Assembly (NCBI GenBank): GCA_023150615.1
Contig: JAKLKO010000005.1
Location: forward strand, 1 to 64,000
Length of the DNA stretch: 64,000 nt
Direction: 5' to 3'
From: Phycisphaerae bacterium
GTDB lineage: Bacteria; Planctomycetota; Phycisphaerae; UBA1845; UTPLA1
A program made the translations under genes and the position numbers. Of this stretch, positions 49,444-59,348 are shown one piece after another. The notes under the pieces were generated by a model. It was not told where the DNA came from. It saw only the letters and a program-made list of their open reading frames with translations, and did not search any database. Positions within the stretch are counted from its first letter, which is position 1; every line of letters begins with the position of its first letter.

Positions 49444-52344
49444 TCAAACCACCGGCTGCAGTACAAGGACGCCGAGCAAATCCGGCGGGAGCTGCGGCTT
49501 GACCGAGAGTTCACGAACACGAAGCGAAACGGCCTGACGAACGCGCTTGTGACTCTTTTCGAGCTCAGCGGCGCGGGCAGCGATCTGGTCGCGCAACGCC
49601 GGCTCGTGCCGGGGCCACTGATCCAGTGCCTCCGCGACGAGTTGCCGCTTCTCCGGCATCGGGACGTTCGCGTCGGGCTTGGCGTCGGTGAGGAGGCGCC
49701 GCGCCTCGTCCTCATTGAGCCAGGTCGCTCGACTTGCATCAGCGTCGGTGTAACCGCGGACGATCACCTCCTCAGAAAGCAGCGGAACGCTCTGGCCCGG
49801 CTGTTCGATCAGATATCGCACGCGCAACAGCAGGATGGTCGTAAGCCGGCTGACCGAGCGAGTGCGAATCACGCCGCAGCGAGACGCCTTGGCCTCGCTG
49901 CCCTTCGTCAGCGCCTCCTCGAAGAGGAAGCGCGCGAGGGCGGCCACGAAGCGATGATTACGACCGAGGTACTCGGCACCCTCGGGCGTCGGCGACGTAA
50001 AGCTGATCAACCACTGTCCGTCTTTTCTCGCCGGCAGGGCATAGCCTACTGCCGCAGGCACCGTTGCCGTGGCGCCTTCACTGATCGCGACGCGGAACAC
50101 GTCGCGCTGCCTTGTCTTCGTGATACTCAAGCCGATGCGTTGGGCGGCGCTCAGGACGAACTCGCGGACTTCGGCCGGGTCGCCCAGGACGGCGTCGGTC
50201 GCTTCCAGCTCTTGGCGGACCTCGGCCGGCTTCAGCGCCCGCTGCGCGAAACGAGTGCGGTTGATCTTCTCCCGCTCGGCGTCGCGTTCCCAGCGACGGT
50301 GAAACTTCGTAACCGGCGATTCCTCACCGCCGAAATGAAACTGCATTTGCGGCTTGTCTGCCTTGTCGCCGCGCAGGAACAAGGCGTTCAACACGGCCTC
50401 GGTGACGGACTCGCTTTCCACCGGCACGGGCACGTGTGTGCCGAGCGTCCTGTGGATTTCGCGGGCCTTGTTGAGCAGAACTTCGAGCACGACGCCATCG
50501 ACGGCGCTGTCAGGGCTGAAGTAGCGGATCGTCTTCACGACCTTGGCCGTCTGGCCGTATCGATCCACACGCCCTTCGCGCTGTTCGAGACGGTTCGGAT
50601 TCCACGGAAGGTCGTAGTGGAGCGCGGCGTTGAACGCGTGCTGAAGATTGATGCCCTCGCTCAGGCAGTCCGTTGCGACGAGGACCCGCAGCGGCGCTTG
50701 GGCGAGCTCCTCGACCTTCGTGCGTCGCTCGTCGTCGCCGATTCGACCGGTGATCGCGACAACGCGGATTCCCGCGTGCCGATCCCGAAGCGCGCGCTCC
50801 AATCCTTCGGCGACGTAATCTGCAGTTGCGATGTACCGGCACCAGATAATCGGGTGGAAGCCCTCGCGGAGAACCTGGTCCACGAGATCGGCGCAACGGA
50901 CCACTTTTGTATCAGCACTCGAGTGAAGCAATGCTGCTGCCTGGCGGCCAAGCTCGCGCAGGCGACGGCGGTCGGATTCCTCCAACGTGGCTTCGGCGGC
51001 CTCGACGGGGGGCGTCGGCTGCTCGTCGTCGGTTACGTCGTCGCTGGATTCAAAGACGAACGGCCGGAGGTCGAGTTCGTCCTCACCAGTGGGCAGCCCT
51101 TCCAGGCGAGTGCTCAGCGCCGCCACTGCGGCGGCCGGACTCGACATGACGCAACGCAGCAGCGCCAGGGCGCCCCAATAGCGCACGCGCTGCCGGCGCC
51201 TGTCGAGGGACTGCCCTGCCTGGACGATCTCCGAGCAGAAGTTGTAGGTGCGCGTGAACAGGTCCTTGTAGTCCGGCGACAGGGGGTACGTTTCGTCCAC
51301 CGGCTCGCGCGTCGGGAAGCAGTGCTCACCTTCCCAGTCTTTTTCGATGTCGCGTCGCGTACGCTGGACGAAGTGCCGCGCAAGCTGAATCCGGTGGTCT
51401 TCGGAGAGCTCCCCCATGACCCACGAGCCAAATTCTGATCGCAGGAGGCTGAGCAGAGATCGAAACGCACTTTCGATGCCGCTATGCGGCGTGGCCGTGA
51501 GCAGGATCAGGTGCCGACCTTCAAGGCCGGCAACCTCTCGCGCGAGCGCGTGGCGCTGATGTTGGCTCTCGCTGCCATCGGCGGCCGCGGACCCGTGCGC
51601 CTCGTCGATGATCACGAGTTCCGGACAATGCAGCAGGAACTGGTGCTTGTTGCGGTCGCTCTTGAGGAAGTCGATGCTGGCAACCTGCACCGGGTAGAAG
51701 TCGTAAAGCGACATATCCCGCGGCTTCCGTGGGTCGCGATCAAGCTGGTTGATCGTACCGGAGCGGATGACCACCGCGTCCAGGTTGAACTTCTCGGACA
51801 ACTCCTTTTGCCACTGCTCGCACAGATAGGGCGGACAGAGGACACAGAACCGCCGGATCTCGCCGCGATCGAGCAGCTCGCGTGCGACGAGTAACGCCTC
51901 GATGGTCTTGCCGACACCAACGTCGTCCGCGATGAGAAGCCGCACGGAGTCGTGGCGCAGCGCCATCAGAAGAGGAACGAACTGGTAAATTCGCGGCCGG
52001 ATCGAGATGCGTCCGAGGGAGCGGAACGGCGTCGCACCCTCGCGCAGCATGAGGCGCGCTGCCTGCCAGAGCAGGTGCGCGCTCGCCGCGTCGGCAAGGT
52101 CGGCCTGTGTTGGCAACGGAAATGCCGCCGAACGAACGCGCTCCTCGGGGAGCGAGTAAAGGCTCAGGTCACGGTGGACGGAAACCGTGTCATCCGTAGC
52201 GCCGGTGAGGGGTCGCAGCCTGAGGATCAAGGCGTCATCGCTAGGCAGAAGGACCCAATCGCGGTTTCGACACCGGACGATCGCGCCCGCCCTCAGCGCC
52301 GGTGGGCCGTGAGCCGCATCTTCTGCCTGACCGCCGATACTCAT
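49444..52344 (-). CDS. SNF2-family helicase (DrmD-like)
   Basis: The 966-aa SNF2 ATPase has motif I, LLIADDVGVGKTIEALL (about residue 140), motif II VIIDEAHG (near 246), motif III LLTATPHSG, and the C-terminal lobe VLVATDCLSEGINLQHA plus REGRVDRYGQT. I start at MSIGGQAED (ATG 52344) because GGAAGGAACC stands directly before it, although the frame runs 140 codons further upstream. Next to a PglX/DrmMI-like methylase this resembles drmD-drmMI of class 1 DISARM and the helicase-methylase pairs of other defence systems. It is the first gene of the - strand operon; the methylase follows with 2 bp spacing. Confidence 0.88.
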   Translation of the reverse strand: MSIGGQAEDAAHGPPALRAGAIVRCRNRDWVLLPSDDALILRLRPLTGATDDTVSVHRDLSLYSLPEERVRSAAFPLPTQADLADAASAHLLWQAARLMLREGATPFRSLGRISIRPRIYQFVPLLMALRHDSVRLLIADDVGVGKTIEALLVARELLDRGEIRRFCVLCPPYLCEQWQKELSEKFNLDAVVIRSGTINQLDRDPRKPRDMSLYDFYPVQVASIDFLKSDRNKHQFLLHCPELVIIDEAHGSAAADGSESQHQRHALAREVAGLEGRHLILLTATPHSGIESAFRSLLSLLRSEFGSWVMGELSEDHRIQLARHFVQRTRRDIEKDWEGEHCFPTREPVDETYPLSPDYKDLFTRTYNFCSEIVQAGQSLDRRRQRVRYWGALALLRCVMSSPAAAVAALSTRLEGLPTGEDELDLRPFVFESSDDVTDDEQPTPPVEAAEATLEESDRRRLRELGRQAAALLHSSADTKVVRCADLVDQVLREGFHPIIWCRYIATADYVAEGLERALRDRHAGIRVVAITGRIGDDERRTKVEELAQAPLRVLVATDCLSEGINLQHAFNAALHYDLPWNPNRLEQREGRVDRYGQTAKVVKTIRYFSPDSAVDGVVLEVLLNKAREIHRTLGTHVPVPVESESVTEAVLNALFLRGDKADKPQMQFHFGGEESPVTKFHRRWERDAEREKINRTRFAQRALKPAEVRQELEATDAVLGDPAEVREFVLSAAQRIGLSITKTRQRDVFRVAISEGATATVPAAVGYALPARKDGQWLISFTSPTPEGAEYLGRNHRFVAALARFLFEEALTKGSEAKASRCGVIRTRSVSRLTTILLLRVRYLIEQPGQSVPLLSEEVIVRGYTDADASRATWLNEDEARRLLTDAKPDANVPMPEKRQLVAEALDQWPRHEPALRDQIAARAAELEKSHKRVRQAVSLRVRELSVKPQLPPDLLGVLVLQPVV

Positions 52345-53429
52345 GGTTCCTTCCATCCAATCCGGTGCGCGTGGCCCGCCTGGGTCACTCAGCCTGCATT
52401 CTGGGTATCCACGCCGGCTCGGCCTGACGAGGGACGTCTTCGGTCTGACATCCGAGACGGCCGCCGCACTTGGCTTGATCTTAAGTCCTGTTGCGAGCGA
52501 GGGGTAGCGGCACGCCCTGCATTCCCCGCGTTTCACGGGCGAGCGCTGCTGCCTCCGCCGGCGCCTCTGGAAAACCGTGGCTGGCTTGATTTCCGTCGTC
52601 CCGGAAGGCAAAGGCGCCAATTGCTGCGGAAGGGTTCCGCTGAGGGGTGTGTTTTGCGGTCGCCAACCCGCCCTCGATTCCCTGCTGCCCGCGGCCAGGT
52701 TGTCGGGGACGAGTGGCCTCGACAGCGCGAGAGTTGCTGCCAGGGTAACGTTCGGGGAGGTCAACGATCGGTCACGAGTCTGGCGACCGGCCAGTTAGCG
52801 CGAAAGCCCGGGCTAGAGAGCGCCCGGGGTTACTCGTTTTGTCGCGAGGATTTGCAACGGTTTGCGCAATGTGTCCGTCACGCGATTCCTCCGTGAGAGT
52901 GCGCCAGGAGCTACGAGAATCTGCCGACCGGGCGTCCGGACGATCCCTTCGTCGCTGTTCCCTCTCTGTTTCTCTGGTTTACATGATGCGTCTGGTTAAC
53001 GCTTCGCGTTCCGCGCCGCGCGACGCGCAACCGTGTTGCTTCATCGGGGGCGAATCCGATCCAGCAGGCCGGAGTCACACGGATTCCAACGCGAGCATGG
53101 ATTGGACCATCGTGCCCAGGCGCCCCGGACGCCCGGGCCAGTGTCCCCCCCGCCTCGAGGATTGATATCAACAGCGGGACATGGTAAACTGACGGGCCGC
53201 GGAACGGACGGGGCGAGCACGAGCACAGGCCCGGTCCGTCCGGCCTCCTCTCCGCCGACCGCAAGGCCGGCAACATCTGCGCGGAACGAGGGCGGCTCAT
53301 GTCCCCGCCGGTCGTTTGGCACGAATACTTTCCTGGAGGGCCGCGTCGGCCCATGCAGCCCGATACCCGGCCGGGCCCGGGCCATGATCCGCATTGCGAA
53401 AAAGGGAGTCTCAACCCAGGAGTCCAGCC
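52345..53429. other. Right edge of the defence island, no gene recognised
   Basis: This region of about 1.1 kb holds no convincing gene. The promoter of the SNF2-methylase operon should lie near its left end. A 7-bp inverted repeat CCCGGGC/GCCCGGG is at 52807-52828. The 15-mer CTTGATCTTAAGTCC at 52474-52488 also occurs at 2665-2679. Open frames on both strands here are short, overlapping and without domains. Confidence 0.5.
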
Positions 53430-54662
53430 ATGCCACGACGCCTGCATTCCCCGCTCGTTCTGATGGTGCTGTTCGTCGCCCCCGCGATGGCCCTGGCCAA
53501 TTCGCCGCCGGTCGTCAGCAACGTCACCGCCGCCCAGCGCAACGACGGGTCGAAGCTGGTCGACATCCGCTACAACCTGGCCGACGCCGATGGCGACGCC
53601 TGCGCGGTCTGGTGCGTCGTCAGCGCCGACGGCGGCGCCACCTGGACCGTCCCGGCCCTCACCTTCAGCGGCCACGTCGGCGGCGGCATCGCGCCGGGCG
53701 TGAACAGGCAGATCATCTGGGATGCCGGCGCCGACATCGCGGGCGCCGTGCGTCCGAACATGAGGGTCCGCGTCTTCGCCGACGACGGCCGCGGCCCCGC
53801 GCCGATGGTCCTGGTTCCCGCCGGCACGTTCAACATGGGCGACCCGTTCTACGAGGCGAACAACGACGAACGCCCCAGGCACCTGGTTTTCCTTTCCGCT
53901 TACCGAATCGACAAATACGAGGTCACCAACGCCTTCTACACCCAGTTTCTAAATGCCGGAGGCCACGATGCCAACTGGGACGCGAATCAGAAGATCATCC
54001 AGATGGGCCAGTCGGGCAGTTACTTTTACGCTCCCATCTCCGGCTACGAGAATCATCCGGTCGTCTACGTGTCTTGGAACGACGCAACCGCTTTCTGCGA
54101 CTGGCGCAGCCAGGTCGAGGGGCTGCCGCCCGGGGCCTACCGGCTGCCCACCGAGGCGGAATGGGAGAAGGCCGCGCGGGGCGGCGCGGCCGGCCACCGC
54201 TTCCCGTGGTCCGACCAGGACACGATCCAGCACGCGCGGGCGAACTATTACAGCTCGGCGAGCTACGCCTACGACACGAGTCCGACGAGAGGGTACCACC
54301 CGTGTTGGGGCGTCGGAACAAGCCCGGTGGGCTTCTTCACCGGGGCGCTCCAGCAGAAGGCGGAATGGAATTGGCCGGGCTCGGCCACGAGTTACCAGAC
54401 GGCGAACGGGGCCAACGGGTACGGCCTGTACGACATGGCCGGAAACGTCTGGGAGTGGTGCAACGACTGGTATTCGTACAGCTACTACTCATCTTCGCCC
54501 TCGTCGAATCCGACCGGGCCGGCCAGCGGGACTGGCCGTGTCCTTCGCGGCGGCGATTGGAGCGGCCTTCCGAACAACTGCCGGTCCGCGCTGCGCCTCA
54601 ACCTCACGCCCGGCAGCCGCGTCAGCAGCATCGGTTTTCGTTGTGCGTCGGGGACTCCGTAA
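53430..54662 (+). CDS. Secreted FGE-sulfatase-fold protein, DGR variable (target) protein
   Basis: The 410-aa exported protein starts at ATG 53430 with AGGAG 8 bases upstream. Its signal peptide (LVLMVLFVAPAMALA) is followed by a beta-sandwich domain (residues 25-130) and an FGE-sulfatase/C-type-lectin-fold domain: PMVLVPAGTFNMG, RIDKYEVTNAFYTQFL, HPVVYVSWNDATAFCDW, YRLPTEAEWEKAARGG, GLYDMAGNVWEWCNDW. The end, RGGDW....NNCRSA-R ... IGFRCA, is the classic variable region of diversity-generating retroelements. An Avd gene follows 77 bp downstream, so I read this as a retroelement target used for ligand binding and not as a formylglycine-generating enzyme. Confidence 0.85.
   Translation: MPRRLHSPLVLMVLFVAPAMALANSPPVVSNVTAAQRNDGSKLVDIRYNLADADGDACAVWCVVSADGGATWTVPALTFSGHVGGGIAPGVNRQIIWDAGADIAGAVRPNMRVRVFADDGRGPAPMVLVPAGTFNMGDPFYEANNDERPRHLVFLSAYRIDKYEVTNAFYTQFLNAGGHDANWDANQKIIQMGQSGSYFYAPISGYENHPVVYVSWNDATAFCDWRSQVEGLPPGAYRLPTEAEWEKAARGGAAGHRFPWSDQDTIQHARANYYSSASYAYDTSPTRGYHPCWGVGTSPVGFFTGALQQKAEWNWPGSATSYQTANGANGYGLYDMAGNVWEWCNDWYSYSYYSSSPSSNPTGPASGTGRVLRGGDWSGLPNNCRSALRLNLTPGSRVSSIGFRCASGTP
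54545..54655 (+). other. Putative DGR variable region (VR)
   Basis: This is the last coding part of the target protein. Invariant codons (CGG TCC GCG for RSA, ATC GGT TTT CGT for IGFR) alternate with positions whose codons are AGC, GGC, CTC, GTC or AAC. All of those differ from AAC only at the first two bases, as expected from adenine-directed mutagenic copying of an AAC-rich template. No template copy is seen between here and 55146. Confidence 0.7.
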
Positions 54663-54702
54663 TGCTTTGCTCTTTTGTCCTGTTACTCTTTGTTTCCGGG
54701 GT

Positions 54703-54721
54703 CCAGGGGCGAAGCCCCTGG
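54703..54721 (+). terminator. Hairpin CCAGGGGC-GAA-GCCCCTGG between target and Avd genes
   Basis: A perfect 8-bp stem with a GAA loop lies in the 77-bp gap between the two genes. There is no T-run directly after it. DGRs often have a GC-rich hairpin just after the variable region that is needed for retrohoming; position and shape fit. An interspersed palindrome is the alternative. Confidence 0.55.
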
Positions 54722-54739
54722 TCGCGTCAAAAATGAAGA

Positions 54740-55159
54740 ATGGCCCGCGACGAGTTGTTAGTCATCGACCGGACCTACGAGCTGCTCAAGTGGTTTCTCG
54801 GGCACTTGGGCAAGTTTCCGCGCTCGCACTGTTATGGGCTGGGGCAACAGATCGAGCATCGGCTGTATGCCATTTTCCACGGTCTGTTGCGGGCCAAGTA
54901 CGCCGGCGCAGACGCCAAGCAGGCCACCCTGACCGAAGTGAACCTGGAGCTGGAATCGATGCGGATGCTGTGTCGATTGGCGCACGAACTGGGCTTTCTC
55001 CCGCACAAGTCGCAGGAACATGCCGCGCGGGAGATGATTGAGATCGGCCTCGACCGGCCTATGCAGCCATTGCCCCGGTCGAGGCCGGACGATCAGACCC
55101 GTTTGCGCCCATCGAGACGAGCGATCGCGGTGGCGAGGGTTGGCCCATGTTGTGCGTAA
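54740..55159 (+). CDS. DGR accessory protein Avd (bAvd-like), altered C-terminus
   Basis: The 139-aa frame matches the four-helix-bundle Avd family: VIDRTYELLKWFLGHLGKFP, HCYGLGQQIEHRLYAIFHGL, LTEVNLELESMRMLCRLAHE, LGFLPHKSQEHAAREMIEIG. Avd forms a pentamer that binds the DGR reverse transcriptase and template RNA. The conserved part ends at about residue 103; the following Arg/Pro-rich 36 residues do not look like Avd and overlap the start of the next gene. This suggests that the end of avd, with the template repeat and reverse transcriptase that normally follow, has been deleted or moved. Confidence 0.8.
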   Translation: MARDELLVIDRTYELLKWFLGHLGKFPRSHCYGLGQQIEHRLYAIFHGLLRAKYAGADAKQATLTEVNLELESMRMLCRLAHELGFLPHKSQEHAAREMIEIGLDRPMQPLPRSRPDDQTRLRPSRRAIAVARVGPCCA

Positions 55160-58100
55160 CGGGCAGGCGTTTCGCGGTTCCGAAGCATGGCCACAGCGCC
55201 GCACGGTGTGGTCCGGCCGTGTGCGCTGCGATCATGTTAGCGACGGTGCACGCCGCCCACGCCGACGTCCACTGGGACGATTCGCCGGACTTTACGCTGG
55301 ACCTGTCTCCCGCACGGGGAGTCGGTTGGTCGGACAGCGGAGACTTTGGCATCGATCTGCGGCTGGTCCATCGTGTCTGGGGCGATTCGAACGCCTTCGG
55401 CGTCAGTTCGCCCGGCGGCGTGGGCACGCATCGCGTGGTCGGCCTGACGGCCAGCTATGGCGGCGTGTTCGCGCAGGGCGTCGACGTCATCAACACGATC
55501 ACGGCCACGGTCGACTGGGCCGGCCGAACGCCGTCGATGGTCGTGTTTCAGTTGAACGGCGCGATGACAACCGTCCCGACGTCCTCCAGCACGGCCCAAA
55601 CGACGTATAACATGGCCAGCGCTCTTGCATACAGCAGCGGGGGGACGCGGAACGATCTGCTGGCTTACGCCGTCGCGGCGGATGGCTCCGCGTCGCCGCC
55701 GGTGTGGTTGAATCTGTATGGTTTGGCGCTGCCGCAGTGGGCGACCTCGGAACTGACCAAGCCCGGCAACCACCCGCCAGGCCAGCCGCGGGTCGGCTGG
55801 CGGATCGAGCCGCTTACCGGCAAGCTGACGTTTTTCGGCGAGGTCGAGCTTCTGAAGGACCCGAACGACGGGGATGGGAAGGTCAGCATCCCGGAGAGCA
55901 TCCCCGAGGTTGGGGGCGAGTATGGCCTGGACCTGTCGCCCTTCACGTTCGGCTGGGAGCTGTCGGCGCAGCCGCGCTTTGGCGACGGGGCGGGGCTGAC
56001 CGGGTCGTTCGGCCTGAGCGGCTCCTGGGGGGCCGAGGTGAAGGCCGGGAGCCGCCGGCGGGGCGAGGTCTCGGCGACGCTCAGCGGCGCGGGCGAGTTT
56101 TACCCGCAGTTCAGACTGACCGACGTGTCGGCGGAACTGGCCGGGAGCTTCACGTTTCTGTCTCAGCGCTGGCCGCTGCTGTGCGGCCCGCCGACGTTCT
56201 GCTGCCACACGGGGTACTGCCCCTACTTTCAACTGAGCATCAAGCCCGAGATCGCCGGAACGGTCGGAATGGAGGAGGGTGAGCCGGCGCTGATCGCGGG
56301 ATTGAAGTTCAGGAACGCGGCGCTGGACCTGGCGGTGACGGTCGCCGGGACCGTCGGGGCCGGCTCGGAAGGCAGCATCTACTACATCGCGGGGACCATC
56401 GGTGGAAGACCGAGCGTGACGCTCCAGTATCCGGGCGATGCGTCGAGCATGTGCCTGAACGAATACGTCCAGCAGGCGCAATTCGATCTGCTGGCGCGAT
56501 TCGTGGTCGAATGCGCCTGGTGGCGGATCGAGCGGAACATGACGTTCAACATCTTCCGCTGTCCCGATGGCGGGCAATACTTGGTTGGAACACCGATCGG
56601 CGAACCCCAATTCGACCTGGTGGACCGCGGGTATTTGCACGCGGCGGAAGGATATTGCGTGTTTCCGCCCGCGGGCCAACGGTCGGTCGGGGCGCTGCCG
56701 GATCCGATTCTCAATGTCGGGACCGGGCCGACGCCCGCCCTGGCGACGGCGAGCGACCGCGGCTTATTGCTCTTTGTGTCGGACAATCCGAGTCAGCCCA
56801 CTGGTCGGCACCAGGAGATCTACTTCGCCCGCTGGACCGGCGCGAGCTGGACCGCGAACGCCCTGCTGACCGACAACGATCGGCCCGATTTTGAGCCGGC
56901 GGCCGCGATTGACTCGGGCGGGACGGAGGTCGCCGTGTGGGTGCAGGCCCCGACGCCGACCGGCAGCGAGACCGGACCGCGCGACATCCTGCCCGGCTGC
57001 GAGATCGTGTATTCGAAGTACGTCGGCGGGAACTGGACCGCGCCGCAGGCGATCACGAACAACGGCTACGCCGACTTGTTGCCGTGGTTCGAGAAGCTGC
57101 CCGGCGGCGGCCTGCGCGTGTGTTGGGTGTCCAGCGCCACGAATGCGGTTCCGGTGTGGCATGACGAGCGTATTGCGCCGCTGCTGGATGTGATGGCGGC
57201 CGACTGGGACGGCAGCGCCTTCGGCACGTCGTATGCCGTGACGACGGGGTTGCAGACCGCCTCGCCGCCCGGAGTCGCTCGCTCGACGACGACGGAGTTC
57301 ATGACGTACCTGTTGGATACGGACAACGATTCGGGCACGGCTGAGGACCGCGAGGTCGTGGTGCGCTCGCGGGATCTCGGCCAGGCCTGGGGGCCTGACG
57401 TGCAGCTTACCACGGACGCGCTGTCGGATACGTCTGCCCAGATTGCCGTGGACACGAGCGGCAATGCGCTGGTCGTCTGGGTCAAGGGGATGGTGCCGGT
57501 GACGCTGCCGGACCTGACCGAGACGAGCGTAGATCAACTCTGGTTCTCGACATGGGCCGGCGGGGGCTGGACCGCGCCGGCGCTGGCATTTGAGAACGAC
57601 GGTATTACCGAGGCGAAACTGATTCGGAACGACGCCGGGAGGCTGCTGATCTTCTGGGTCGCGGCATCCCCGGAGTTCGCCGACCTGTATTACAGCGTAT
57701 TCGACTCCAATCTGACGCAGTGGGGCGTGCCGCAGCAGGTGACGCATGACCAGGGGGCCGAGACCATGACGGCCCTGAGCGAGAGCGGCGGCAACATCCT
57801 GGCGGCGTTCGTCAAGCGGCGAATCGACCTGGTAAGCGATCCGAACGGACTGCCGCAGATCGGGCTGTCGGACATTTACCTCCTCCAACATGTGCCCGCG
57901 CAAGACCTGTTTGTCGCCGCCGGGGACATCTCGTTTACGCCCGACCCGGTTGTTCCAGGGCAAAGCGCGAATGTCTGTGCGAATGTGCACTTGTCAGGCG
58001 ACTTCACTACGGCCGACGTGTCCGTGAGTTTCTATGACGGCGATCCGGCCGCTTCGGGCGTCCTGATCGATTCAACCACGATTCCATTGATCTTGCCCGG

Positions 58101-59058
58101 TCAGGCGCAACCGGCTTGCGTGAGTTGGACCGTTCCGAACGACGGGCAGGCGCATCAGGTTTTCGTGGTTGTTGACCCCGCGAATACCATTCCCGAGACG
58201 GACGACACGCTCAACAACAACGCCAGTCGCGGCCTGTTTGCGCCGGACTTGAGAAATAGTGCGCCGTCGGTCACGGCCTATCCGAGTCCGGATTCGGTGC
58301 TGGTGGGCTGCACGATCCGCAATGATGGGAATGCGATTGCAGGGGAAAGCGCTCTGGAAGTTCGTCAAGATTCGCCGGCGGGACCGGTGGTTTACTCGAC
58401 CCAACTTCCGCCGGTTCCCGCGGGCGGCTCGTCCAGCGTACAGTTCGCCTGGGACGTGACCAGCTTGCCGATCGGGACCTATACACTGGTCTTTCTAACG
58501 GATGCCAGCAACGCCGTGGTCGAATCGAACGAAACGAACAACCTGGCATCGCTCCTGGTCCGCGTGATGGGCGATCTCCAGGCCGAACCGTGGAGCGCGA
58601 CGTACGACGGGGCAAACGCTCAAGTCGTCGTGCGGAACGTCGGGGCCAAGCCGATGGCGGTAACCGTTGTTCGCGCGACCCAGTACGGCCAGACGCTTGC
58701 TGAGGCGCCGCTTGGGGCATTGGCCGCAGGCGACTCGGCGACCGTGACCATCCCAATCGCCGGGCCGATCCCTGCGGGCCTGATCTTGCTGACGGCCAAC
58801 CCCGATTCCGACGGCTCCGATGAGGTCTCGCTGTTGAACAATGCCGCGTATGCAGCCGTGGCCGCGAACCCGGACATGAACTGCGACGGCGTGGTCAACA
58901 CCGACGACATCGCGCATTTCGTGCAGGCACTGCTCGACCCGGCCGGCTATGCGGCCGATCATCCTGCGTGCAACGGGCTATTGGCAGATATGAACGCCGA
59001 CGGTCAAGCGAATGGCGGCGATATTCAATTGTTTATCAACCGCTTGTATGCGCCGTGA
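55147..59058 (+). CDS. Large secreted protein with CARDB domains and dockerin-like end
   Basis: The 1303-aa exported protein has an N-terminal signal (AAIMLATVHAAHA) followed by unrecognised beta-rich domains (residues 40-540). A propeller-like region of about 70-residue repeats follows (ATASDRGLLLFVSDN, IYFARWTGASWTANALLTD, VDTSGNALVVWVKG), then two CARDB-type domains (FTPDPVVPGQSANVCANV and PSPDSVLVGCTIRNDGNAI, each ending ETDDTLNNN or ESNETNN). A dockerin-like pair of calcium loops closes it (DMNCDGVVNTDDIAHF, DMNADGQANGGDIQLF). It is probably a surface or exported binding protein. The ATG at 55147 overlaps the altered avd tail by 13 bp. Confidence 0.78.
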   Translation: MLCVTGRRFAVPKHGHSAARCGPAVCAAIMLATVHAAHADVHWDDSPDFTLDLSPARGVGWSDSGDFGIDLRLVHRVWGDSNAFGVSSPGGVGTHRVVGLTASYGGVFAQGVDVINTITATVDWAGRTPSMVVFQLNGAMTTVPTSSSTAQTTYNMASALAYSSGGTRNDLLAYAVAADGSASPPVWLNLYGLALPQWATSELTKPGNHPPGQPRVGWRIEPLTGKLTFFGEVELLKDPNDGDGKVSIPESIPEVGGEYGLDLSPFTFGWELSAQPRFGDGAGLTGSFGLSGSWGAEVKAGSRRRGEVSATLSGAGEFYPQFRLTDVSAELAGSFTFLSQRWPLLCGPPTFCCHTGYCPYFQLSIKPEIAGTVGMEEGEPALIAGLKFRNAALDLAVTVAGTVGAGSEGSIYYIAGTIGGRPSVTLQYPGDASSMCLNEYVQQAQFDLLARFVVECAWWRIERNMTFNIFRCPDGGQYLVGTPIGEPQFDLVDRGYLHAAEGYCVFPPAGQRSVGALPDPILNVGTGPTPALATASDRGLLLFVSDNPSQPTGRHQEIYFARWTGASWTANALLTDNDRPDFEPAAAIDSGGTEVAVWVQAPTPTGSETGPRDILPGCEIVYSKYVGGNWTAPQAITNNGYADLLPWFEKLPGGGLRVCWVSSATNAVPVWHDERIAPLLDVMAADWDGSAFGTSYAVTTGLQTASPPGVARSTTTEFMTYLLDTDNDSGTAEDREVVVRSRDLGQAWGPDVQLTTDALSDTSAQIAVDTSGNALVVWVKGMVPVTLPDLTETSVDQLWFSTWAGGGWTAPALAFENDGITEAKLIRNDAGRLLIFWVAASPEFADLYYSVFDSNLTQWGVPQQVTHDQGAETMTALSESGGNILAAFVKRRIDLVSDPNGLPQIGLSDIYLLQHVPAQDLFVAAGDISFTPDPVVPGQSANVCANVHLSGDFTTADVSVSFYDGDPAASGVLIDSTTIPLILPGQAQPACVSWTVPNDGQAHQVFVVVDPANTIPETDDTLNNNASRGLFAPDLRNSAPSVTAYPSPDSVLVGCTIRNDGNAIAGESALEVRQDSPAGPVVYSTQLPPVPAGGSSSVQFAWDVTSLPIGTYTLVFLTDASNAVVESNETNNLASLLVRVMGDLQAEPWSATYDGANAQVVVRNVGAKPMAVTVVRATQYGQTLAEAPLGALAAGDSATVTIPIAGPIPAGLILLTANPDSDGSDEVSLLNNAAYAAVAANPDMNCDGVVNTDDIAHFVQALLDPAGYAADHPACNGLLADMNADGQANGGDIQLFINRLYAP

Positions 59059-59174
59059 ACACCCGATTGTGGCGTGTTCTGTGCTGCCTCCTATTTCACC
59101 GCCAACGGGCACCGAGAAGCTGTTCGGCCGAATATCCCCCCATTCTGTTAACCCGCCGCGTATGTAACAGGTAG

Positions 59175-59348
59175 CGGGCCGCGCTGGCCCGAACCCGCCG
59201 CGGCGACGACGTCGATTCGTTTGTCCGCTGTCTGCTCGCGGGCACGGGACAGTGCCGCTGCGCCGACACCAACGTGGCCAATGGTCTGACGATTGACGAC
59301 GTGCCCGTCTTCGTCAATCAACTGCTGGCGGGGATCCCGTGCCCTTAG
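59175..59348 (+). pseudogene. Fragment: dockerin-like tail of a lost gene
   Basis: The frame between a stop at 59172 and the TAG at 59346 encodes GDDVDSFVRCLLAG, then CADTNVANGLTIDDVPVFVN and QLLAGIPCP. That is the end of a dockerin-tailed secreted protein like those at 10897 and 55147. There is no start codon and no upstream body, so it is a remnant. It is too short and startless to be called as a gene. Confidence 0.7.

Noticed and set aside
53430-54662. Functional formylglycine-generating enzyme for the sulfatase-like protein
   Set aside because: The C-terminus is a DGR variable region next to Avd, and the sulfatase in the window lacks the Cys/Ser substrate residue.
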